A DNA stretch of 64,000 nucleotides. It comes from Saturnia japonica. Its lineage: Eukaryota; Arthropoda; Insecta; Lepidoptera; Saturniidae. The stretch covers positions 2,914,001 to 2,978,000 of the forward strand of contig CM065304.1 of NCBI GenBank assembly GCA_033032175.1, in the 5' to 3' direction. The notes under the pieces were generated by a model that searched no databases, had not been told where the DNA came from, and saw only the letters and a list, made by a program, of their open reading frames with translations. The position numbers were made by a program, and so were the translations under genes. Below, piece after piece: positions 55,973 through 64,000 of the stretch (its first letter is position 1; each line of letters opens with the position of its first letter).

Positions 55973-57093
55973 ATATACTTTCATATGCATTTAGTAAAAA
56001 GCTGTTATTTTCACATTACAAACAGACACTACAATTTTATTAATTGTATAGATGAATTTGATTACAAAAAAATTAGAGAGAGGAAATGACTGTTTGAAAT
56101 GTATCACTGTGGAATATTATGAACTTATTTTTGTATTTTCGAATAATGTTAGTGTGGGTAAATTGCATATTAAAGTTGTATGCACCTATTATGTAACCAT
56201 GCCAGTCTTTTTATCGCAAAGCTGGATGCAATTATATATTTTGTCGGTTAATAGTTTAATTTCAAACTCAAAAAATAGATGACAATTCGGTACAAGATGA
56301 CATTGCTCAAATATTACATAAGCACTCCGGAACAATGTACTTTATATATACATGACTATAGTTATTCAGTGAAAGTTTTTCATCTGAATATTAGAACCAT
56401 TGGCAATACTGTTAACTTTAATAACTTATTAATTTTATTACATAGAGTTAACTTATATTTTGATGTTATTTTTTTTGTCTGAGTGTTGGCTAAGCAAATG
56501 TCCCAACATTCCTAATTTAACGGGGTTCGTTTCATTTAAAACCGATAGGCGTAATCAATATGATGGTGTTGTAGTATATGTTAGACAAGGCTTAGCATAT
56601 TCCGTTGATATACCTATATTTCCTGAAGCAAATATTTTACTTTTAAAAATTTCATCGGAGGTTGTTATAGTGGTTCTTTATCATTCTCCAACTTATCGGA
56701 ATGTTGATAACTTAATCAGTAGCTTAGATTCGACAATCTGCTCACTCAAATTGTTTAAGCACGTTATTATAGTTGGTGATATAAATATAAATATTTCTCC
56801 AAACAGCAATGATGTCAACTCAGATTTATACCTTAATACAGTAGCTTCGCATGGCATGTTACCCGCCCCGCACATGTGCTTCCTACACGTGGCGATAGCT
56901 GCTTACATCATATTTTGATTACTTTTTACAAATAGCTGTAACTTTAGTACATACTTGATTGTGTAATAACTGATCATACTCCCGAGATTATACTGTATAA
57001 GCTAAATATCTCAGCACCTAAATCTACATCGTTATTACGGCGTACTAATTTTCCGCTTGTGTTACTGCCCTTGAAAATACGGATTTCTCAACA

Positions 57094-57666
57094 GTGCTTA
57101 AATCTAATGATGCTGCTATTTCTAATGCGGTCAACGCTAATACTCATCATATTAAGATCCCCAGTAGAAAACGTATAATTAGACCTGGTGTACCAACTCT
57201 TTTGCGGTGTATTCGTAATCGAGACCATCTTTATCGAAAGACAAAAAGAAACCCTAATAACCCTACCATAAAGATAACTTATGTGCGATATAAATCCTTC
57301 TGTGATAACTTACTCAAGAAAATTAAACGTGACTATGAACGCAGCGAATTCGAAAAATATCGTAAAAATCCTAAAGCTACCTGGAATCTCATTAAAAAAA
57401 TTACAAATTTGGATACTGTCAAAACTGTTGCTAATGAGCTTTTGTCCTCTAACAAAGAACCAGAATGTGCCATAAATGGGGTTAATGAGTTCTTTGCCAA
57501 TATATGTGTAAATCTGGCATCTAAATTAATGTCCAGGCCCGACGAAGGTTTGATCCATGACCCTTTCTTTAAAAATATCCCATCTTCTATGACCCTGTTT
57601 TTGACAACCAATGAGGAGATTGAACGCTATATTCTTAATTTAAGAATTGATTTTGCTGTTGGGTGA
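57094..57666 (+). pseudogene. CR1-like LINE, linker between endonuclease and reverse transcriptase
   Basis: A 190-codon open stretch with RDHLYRKTKRNPNNPTIKI, KKIKRDYERSEFEKYRKNPK and ATWNLIKKITN, typical of the segment before reverse transcriptase. It ends at a stop where NLRIDFAVG-DGIPALLIK continues ('K-AVG-DGIP'). Confidence 0.7.
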
Positions 57667-57811
57667 GATGGCATACCTGCTTTATTGATTAAAATAGCCA
57701 GACATGTTCTTGTTCCATTGATTTGTCACATATTTAATCTTTGCATTTCAACAGGCGTCTATTCCTCAGTTTAAAAAAAAGCGGTAGTACATCCGATATA
57801 TAAAAGTGGGG

Positions 57812-57821
57812 ACAAAGGCAT
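57812..57821 (+). repeat. Target duplicate, left, of the nested tail
   Basis: ACAAAGGCAT, one mismatch from 57991-58000 (ACAAAAGCAT). Confidence 0.7.
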
Positions 57822-57990
57822 GGAAGAAAGGAAGAAAGGTAAGGTCAAGAGTACTCTAAACTGACGAGCATGCATGAAAAGATTAATGAATGTCGAAGAA
57901 GCGAAAGAGGTATGTATGCCAGGATCGTAAAAGGTGGAAGGACGTAATCTCTGCCCACCCCGTCGGGAAATAGGCGTGATTTAATTATGT
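57822..57990 (+). mobile_element. Short LINE tail nested in the CR1-like LINE
   Basis: The 169-base insert carries GAAGCGAAAGAGGTATGTAT, GCCAGGATCGTAAAAGGTGG, TCTCTGCCCACCCCGTCGGG and AAATAGGCGTGATTTAATTA, a 3' end recalled as abundant in Lepidoptera. Flanked by a 10-bp duplicate with one mismatch. Removing it rejoins the host frame (YKSGDKG + IVNNYRPIS). Confidence 0.75.
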
Positions 57991-60664
57991 ACAAAAGCAT
58001 TGTGAACAATTATAGACCTATTTCTGTTTTATCAGTTTTGCCCACATTATTAGAACAAGCATAATGGGTTGAATAGTACTTCATCAGTTAAACTGAAAAT
58101 ACTCAAGCCAAAGTTACATACCTTGCTGAAAACCAATACGGTTTTCGTGCCTGGTTTAAACAGTATCGAGAGATGTCGTTTTATTATTTAACTGAATGTT
58201 TGTGAGGTAAAGAACTCTTAACAATAGACTAAAAACTTTAGCTATTCTTTTGTGACTTGTCTAAGGTATTCGACACTGTATCTGTCACGCTATTCTACTT
58301 AAATAAACTCGAAAGCGATTGGCGTAAAGGGGTCAAAGTTCTTGATATATTTAAGAAGCTATTTAAGTAGATCGCTAACACAGATCGTCATAAATTAATA
58401 ACTTAATGAGTGAAAGATGCATTTCTTACCTACGGAGTACCTCAAGGTAGTGTACTAGGTCCTACCCTATTTTTAATTTATATAAAAGATCTATGTATGC
58501 TATCTCTTAATAGAGCTAAAATCATAACTTATGCTGACGCTAAATGGTTGTTCGCTAACTTATAAATGCTGAACCTAGACAAAACTAAGTTTATTACATT
58601 TGATCCTAGAGTTACATCCCAGCCTATCTCCTCTTATATACTTTAACAGCTCATAAATGTTGTACGTTAGATAATTCAACATGTGGCTGTCCTATAATTG
58701 AACGTATCCCATACTATCAAATATCCTGGTGTTTTGATTGATAGCACTTTGACATGGGATAAACAAGTAGATTCAATTATATCTAGGGTCAAAAAACTAG
58801 TATTTGTGTTTAAACCATTAAGAGACCTCAGTGCGGACTCCTGATTTTAATTATTGAAAACAGTATACTTCGCCTTAGCTCATTCAATTGTAACCTATTG
58901 TATTACGGTTTGGGGTGGATCTGGAAAGAGTATATTTCTTCGACTAGAAAAAGCCCAGAGGGCTGTAATAAAAGTCATGGCATATAAGCTAATACGATTT
59001 CCTACGAATGAATTATATACCCTGTGGCAAATTCCCACAGTTAGGCAATCCTTTTTCGTAAATGCGGTTCTCCGTCAACACTCAGCTCTCACTTTTGATC
59101 CAAAAACATATAAAACGAAGCGCAGAACTGACAGAGTGTGTAAAAACGATCTTTCCTAGTCTCATGACTTGTATGTTTGGGGAGAAAGACAATTTCATTT
59201 TCTGAAAAGTCCAGTTGCTATATAACAGACATAACAAAGAACTAAACATTTTCCCACTTATCTACCGTAAATGCAAAATACGCATCGCTCATAAGCTTCT
59301 CACACTTAGTTATGAGGAAACTAAAGATATAATTAAAACTTAATATTAAATTCTCTTCAAATTTAGACTAGAATATAGACTTGTTTTGTTCTCTTTTCGA
59401 AACTCGCACATTCTAACACACAAACACATGATACTCTATGACTGTAAAGTGTTAAAAAAAAATTGTTTTATTTTTCATTGTATATTTCATGTAATGAAAA
59501 AATGTAAATTTTTTACTGTATTTTTCATTGTATTGTGGAACGCGGACCCTATTTTTATGCTGTCTGGAAGTGGTCGCTATTGGCTGCGACACAAGACTTC
59601 CTGCATAAGTGTAAGAACTATAGTTTTTTTCGTGTTATTATATCGAAAAAATGCAATTTTTGTTTTTTTGTTGTGATATGATTTTTAGTTCCAATAAATT
59701 ATCATTATTATAAGGCGTTGTTTGTAAATTTCTTAAAATAGCGTTTAAGTGCAGGTACAGTGGGATTAAATTTAACAAAGAAAGCAGAAATAGAAGAAGC
59801 AGTTCAATACATAACACTATGCCTTCGAAAAGCTTTGAGGAAGCCCGCCCTCTCACAGTGTTAGGAGAGAAGGATGCGGGCAGGCAAGGTTGGTCCAATA
59901 AACTGGAAAGACTCAAATATTAGGTAAGCAGATTATTTAACAGAGCTAAGAACACATATGATGACAAAGATTCGGACGAACACAAGAGGGCGCAAGCGGA
60001 ATATAAAAAGTGTATTCGTCGCAAAAATCGCCTTAAGTAGAAAAACTTTTGTACTAACATAGAAGCAAACGGTAAAGCTAACAGAGTTAGGACGATTCTA
60101 GCTGCCGAACCAAACCGGAAAATTGGGTGCTTAAAAAGGCTGATAACACCTACACCACAACAATAACAGAACCACATGAACTTCTACTTCAAACACATTT
60201 CCCGGGATGTCACATGGACAAAACAACCAACTGGCAATTGACCAGCACCATTACGCCCACGGAGGCAGACTGGTCAATCGCACAAACGGTTGTAACTGCA
60301 GTAAACAAGTTGAAACCATACAAATTGCCAGGTATGGATGGTATTTTCCCGGGCTTCTGAAGGTGGGGTGCACCTTACCTAATCGGGATTCTTACAGTTA
60401 TATTCAGGGCATGTTTGGCATTCCGCTATGTACCATTGACATGGAGAGAACTCAGAGTCCTATTATATATGACCATTACTATATAGTATATGTCCTATAC
60501 CAAATCAGGCAAAAGCTACTATACAGAAGCTAAATCTTATAGTCTTAATCTTATAGTAGAAGCTAAGTCTATAACGTCTTTTGTACTTATCACAAACATC
60601 ACTTTTACATCCACAATAACATGCGTATTGCGCAGGTAAATCCACCGAATTAGCACTACATGTA

Positions 60665-61153
60665 GTGATTACCAAGATAGAACGGAATTTAATAAACAAA
60701 ACACTCTGTCTGGCTGCCTTATTAGATATAGAGGGGGCTTTCGACAAAACAAGTTTTAATAGCATCAGCGTAGCCTTGCAGAAGCATGGAGTCGATATGA
60801 CGTTGGTCGATTGGATCATAAATATGCTAAAACACAGGGCAGTACGTGTTGATCTATGCGGAGAGACCAGGGGTGTGGTGGCAAGAGGATGCCTACAGGG
60901 CGGAGTCTTGTCACAATTACTATGGAATCTGGTGGCAAATGATCTGTTCACCAGGCTCAACACCCAACGCTTCTTCACGGTAGGCTTTGCAGATGATCTT
61001 GCCATACTCATTTCAGGTCACATTGCGAGTGTGGCATGCAATATCATGAACGATACATTAAAGATCGTAGAAACATGGTGTACAAATAACGGATTAACCG
61101 TAGATGCAAATAAAACAGTACTAGTAATGTTTACAAACAAAATAAATTTATGA
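60665..61153 (+). pseudogene. LOA-like LINE reverse transcriptase core
   Basis: An uninterrupted 162-codon stretch with AALLDIEGAFDKTSFNSI, RGCLQGGVLSQLLWNLVAND and VGFADDLAILISGH. All core residues of the palm, including FADD, are present. It ends in a stop at 61151, and the next blocks (LSEEVKYLGIHLDKTS near 61190) are in another frame. Confidence 0.78.
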
Positions 61154-61754
61154 ATTTATCGACTTCCATTCCTGTTCGAATCACAACTAAAACTGTCTGA
61201 GGAAGTCAAATACCTAGGAATACATTTGGACAAAACATCTTGAAAACAAAATAAAGAAGGCAACGATATCATTTTGGAAATGCCGCAAAATGATAGGTAA
61301 AACACGGGGTCTCAGCCCAAAAATTACCTTGTGGGTTTACAATAGCGTAATAAAACCTTTAACATATGGTGCCCTAGTGTGGTGGACAAGAACTAAACTG
61401 ATCACCACAATTAACAGGCTTCAGATATTTCAGAGATTGGCATTTGTTGCAATAACAGGACGCATGTGGACTGTCCCTATTGCAGCACTTGAAGCCCTGA
61501 CTGGCCTGATGCTTTATATCTTTAAGTGCAACAAGAGGCAGCTGTGGCTGCCTACAGACTCTGGGCTTTACAGCTGTGGGAATATGGTACTCAGGTACAT
61601 CACACGACTTTCATGGAGATTATGCCGAGGACAATCTACTGCTTTTGTCTAGCTATGATAGAGTACCCAAGAGCCACCAATATTCTAAAAGTTTTAACAT
61701 CCAAATGCATGAGGAGCCGAGTGATAGCTCTAATATACACGAAATTAGAGTATA

Positions 61755-62540
61755 CACTGACGGATCTATGATGAATACTGGCAACCGGAGCGGGCACCTT
61801 CTCGGATGACCTTAATATTCACAAAACAACAGCACTAGGCAAATACAACTCCATCTTCCAAGCGGAATGTGTTGGCATAATCCAAGCTGCAATTGCAGTA
61901 CTACGTAGAGAGGTAATTGGTTACAACATCAGAATCCTATCGGATAGTGCAGCAGTACTACTGGCCCTGAATAGAGGAGAACAGAATTCAGGATTTATTA
62001 CACAGTGTCACCATCTGCTGGAAAAGGTAAGTAAAACCAATAAGGTCACTATCCAATGGATTAAAGGACACCGTGGATCCAGAGGTAATGACTAAGCTGA
62101 TAAACTCGCTAGGCGTGGCTCTGAGATGCAATTAGCAGGACCGGAGCCAATTATTCCCCTACCCTTCAGTCATGTCCGCTCCTGGACCCGGGCTCGAGCT
62201 GTAAAACCACATCAAAACTACTGGGCATGTATAAAGGACTGCAGGCAGTCGAAGGAGGCTTTCCCGGATTTAAACCCGAGATACTCCAGAAAACTACTCA
62301 GCCTGAAACGTGACAAACTCCGACAAATAATCGGTATTGTCACAGGTCACTGAGTCCTCTGTGTAGAGGGTGCATGACTACAGAGGAGACAGCCGCGCAT
62401 GTGCTCCTGGAGTGCAGTAGCGTGGCGTCTCAGCGAGCACACTACCTTGGGACGCCGAGGACGACCAGGGAGGCTTGCGCCGGCATAAGCGAGCTGTTGG
62501 CATTTCTGGCGGACATCGGGTGGCTGGATTAGCAAAAACC
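61755..62540 (+). pseudogene. LOA-like LINE RNase H and C-terminus
   Basis: VYTDGSMMNTG near 61750 (first aspartate), FQAECVGIIQAAIAVL near 61857 (glutamate), IRILSDSAAVLLAL near 61930 (aspartate), IQWIKGHRGSRGND then a stop and ADKLARRGSE near 62050 (histidine and last aspartate). The C-terminus carries ETAAHVLLECSSVASQRAH. Confidence 0.72.
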
Positions 62541-62620
62541 ATCCGACACGCAATAAGGGCCCATCAGAGGCCTAGTTGCGGAAATCAGTCCGCTCACCAA
62601 GTAACAAGTAGTTAAAGAAT

Positions 62621-62812
62621 ATCCAATATTTTGTTTTGTTTTCAGTGTCTCATTTTCCATATATTAATTTATAATGTTTTCAAATATTTTACAATTAAAC
62701 CACATATTCAGCCAAGTTTTCTCTATGTAATTCAGTCATAGTGTTCAGACGCATAAAATAATCAAATCGCATTGGCAGTACCATTATAATTCATTAACAA
62801 CCGTAATCAATG
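62621..62812. other. AT-rich spacer
   Basis: Probably the LINE 3' UTR end and flank up to the LTR. No tail or duplicate recognised. Confidence 0.35.
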
Positions 62813-63097
62813 ATATTGTTACGACCTGCTACAACCCGATTAAAAATATAGAAAAATCCTGTTCCCGAAATATCTCGAAGCAAATACAAACTTCTCAGGA
62901 CTTCGAAATAATGATAGCGTCGTAAGCAACCGCGGCGCATGTTTATGTAAACATCGCTGTTTACACACACATGTATAGGGCTTATCGCCTCGATTACGTC
63001 ATGGAGTAGGCATTGAAAGTAAACATCAAGAAGGGTCGCGATGCTTCACGATGTTTCTACGGTCGTTTAGTGTAGGTATATACGCGACTCAGACGCG

Positions 63098-63109
63098 GCG
63101 CCGAGCAGT
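63098..63109 (+). repeat. Target duplicate, left, of the LINE end in the LTR
   Basis: GCGCCGAGCAGT, identical to 63190-63201. Confidence 0.8.
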
Positions 63110-63189
63110 CAAGTTCGGTGAAGCTGTAAAAGCCGCAACTGCTCCAGGACCCCTAAGGCTAACAGTACAGCCAGTTCAAAAACAAATAA
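63110..63189 (+). mobile_element. 80-bp Jockey 3' end nested in the LTR
   Basis: CAAGTTCGGTGAAGCTGTAA, GGACCCCTAAGGCTAACAGT and a TTCAAAAACAAATA tail form a very short, plus-oriented 3' end of the Jockey family. A perfect 12-bp duplicate flanks it. The LTR copy at 23094 lacks it. Confidence 0.75.
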
Positions 63190-63514
63190 GCGCCGAGCAG
63201 TTCAGTTCCTTTTTTAATTAGATATAAAGCGATAAAAGCGAAGCCACAGTGAAATAAATAACAGTGTTGTGAGTTCGTGTAATTTGTAACTGTGTGGAAT
63301 TGAAATAAATCTTCTTCACGTCAAACATCGGCATTTTTAATACCCACGGTTATAACAATATTTTAAATCACCGTAAAGAAGTTTATAATAATACTAGCTG
63401 TATCAGTGTGTGCCGCACCGCGTCGCTCCCAACGCACTCATGTCTTGTGTAGCCTTTAATAATTGTTATTCTCACTTCCCATGTTTGCCTACAGCTTGCT
63501 TGTCAGATTTTTTG

Positions 63515-63790
63515 TTCGATCTGAGCTTATTGTTAGCCTGAGGAGCCCTATCCAAAAACGGAGCCGCTTATGGCTTTTACAGCTTTACCGGGCTTGGGGC
63601 GAGCGCTTAAGGCACTCGGCTGCGAAAGCGTGGGTAATAATAATAAGTGCGCAAGGGTACCAAAGTGGCCGGACCTCGGCATGGGCTGTTGCCGCGATCT
63701 TAGTAATTCCCTATCCGTAAAATTCGAGCTAAACTAACATATACATGTATACATGTCCCTGCCTCCTAGGAGGAAGGAATTGTCCATGGT
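63515..63790 (-). repeat. Jockey 3'-terminal segment, copy e
   Basis: Matches copies a and c (GTTAGCCTGAGGAGCCC, GGCTTTTACAGCTTTACCGG, GCCAAAGTGGCC-like blocks and TCCTAGGAGGAAGGAA). An extra TAATAATAATAA run near 63635 has expanded in this copy. It extends further into the 3' region than copy a. Confidence 0.6.
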
Positions 63791-64000
63791 TACTGCTTCG
63801 TTCATTAGGACCGTATCATGAACTTATGTAGACTACTAGTGGTGTGGACTACTTTTATTTTTGCTCATATTGTTTATAATTTATATATAGTATCAATTGA
63901 GGACTAGCATGCATTTTCCGTATACAATTTTCATCAAAACTGGTTGAAAATTATTATTTTAATCTACAATTCTTAATACATATGTAAAGAAAAATGTAAT
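63791..64000. other. No supported feature
   Basis: AT-rich end of the window with no frame or repeat recognised. Confidence 0.4.

Larger units (their letters stand above)
56040..59700 (+). mobile_element. CR1-like LINE without RNase H, decayed
   Basis: Plus-strand blocks in order: endonuclease start FHLNIRTIGNTVNFNNLLIL (56380), a shift in an eight-T run at 56467, LSECWLSKCPNIPNLTGFVS (56470), HVIIVGDININIS (56762); then the inter-domain region (57094-57666); reverse transcriptase NNYRPISVLSVLP (58005), NQYGFRAW (58130), FCDLSKVFDTVS (58250), YGVPQGSVLGPTLFLIYIKD (58433), ITYADAKWLFAN (58528) and WGGSGKSIFLRLEKAQRAVI (58910). The palm box is YADA, so the second aspartate is lost. Ends with an AATAAATTATCATTATTAT tail. 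A small RTE-type tail is nested at 57822. Confidence 0.78.
59705..62620 (+). mobile_element. LOA-like LINE with RNase H, decayed
   Basis: Follows the CR1-like LINE directly. It reads FNRAKNTYDDKDSDEHKRAQ near 59940, TVVTAVNKLKPYKLPGMDGI near 60290, then reverse transcriptase, RNase H and a cysteine-rich C-terminus ending GISELLAFLADIGWLD near 62490. The endonuclease is absent, so it is 5'-truncated. Several stops and shifts. No target duplicate found. Confidence 0.75.
62817..63357 (+). mobile_element. Solo LTR, family G, copy 2 (ATAT duplication)
   Basis: Runs TGTTACGACC to GGTTATAACA, flanked by ATAT (62813-62816 and 63358-63361). It matches copy 1 at 23094-23550 in opposite orientation along its whole length, apart from the 92-base LINE-end insertion with its duplicate. 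AATAAA at 63304-63309 lies near the right end and a weak TATATA at 63077, giving plus orientation. Likely gypsy/errantivirus-related by its 4-bp AT-rich target (inference). No internal genes. Confidence 0.75.

Noticed and set aside
63077..63092. TATATA with a downstream TCAG in LTR copy 2 as a core promoter
   Set aside because: Spacing of about 14 bases is too short for a TATA-initiator pair.
1..64000. CRISPR array, bacterial operon, rRNA
   Set aside because: No regular spacer repeats, no Shine-Dalgarno-led gene strings and no rRNA signature; the sequence is clearly eukaryotic.

Overview
This is eukaryotic DNA, most likely from a moth or butterfly (inference). The sequence is AT-rich and genes are broken into short exons with GT-AG introns. 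Most of the window is insect-type transposable elements. Several RTE tails, Jockey-type LINEs and short inverted-repeat elements look like those common in Lepidoptera; this is recalled, not searched. No bacterial operons, rRNA, convincing tRNA or CRISPR array are visible.

Host genes are few and partial. The clearest is a minus-strand DEAF1-like transcription factor. Exon 1 (20255-20966) carries a SAND domain with the KDWK motif. Exon 2 (17957-18199) joins it in phase and carries the basic nuclear-localisation segment. The C-terminal MYND finger was not found. A well-formed 87-bp minus exon at 2577-2663 may be a later DEAF1 exon or belong to another gene. On the plus strand, a first coding exon at 419-482 and a phase-compatible 47-bp exon at 10034-10080 look like the head of an unrecognised gene. 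A plus-strand terminal exon at 49995-50296 encodes the end of a phospholipase-D6/Zucchini-like protein whose HKD motif lacks its histidine. A possible minus-strand terminal exon lies at 51752-51811.

Layout: 0.4-2.7 kb, gene head, LINE scraps and a MITE; 2.7-12.7 kb, mostly featureless with a satellite and small inverted-repeat elements; 12.7-13.5 kb, a solo LTR; 14.6-16.6 kb, a dead mariner-like copy and RTE remnants; 17.9-21 kb, DEAF1; 21.5-24.4 kb, a two-exon DDE transposase, a solo LTR and a Tigger remnant; 24.6-27.4 kb, a mariner-type element with about 280-bp inverted repeats; 30.8-34 kb, an I-group LINE with RNase H, flanked by a 12-bp target-site duplication (TSD) and carrying a nested RTE tail with its own 11-bp TSD; 37-42.7 kb, a decayed THAP/P-element-type transposase gene split by LINEs; 44.5-48.3 kb, a Jockey LINE and a second DDE transposase split by another LINE; 49.4-51.5 kb, the PLD6-like exon and its flanks; 52-62.6 kb, three successive LINEs (Jockey minus, CR1-like plus, LOA-like plus); 62.8-63.8 kb, a second copy of the solo LTR carrying a nested LINE end, then another Jockey 3' end.

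The window reads mainly as a record of nested insertions. At least five insertions have junctions readable to the base. The host genes do not form an evident pathway, although DEAF1 and PLD6-like proteins are both genome-regulatory families. All family names come from recognised motifs, not from searches.
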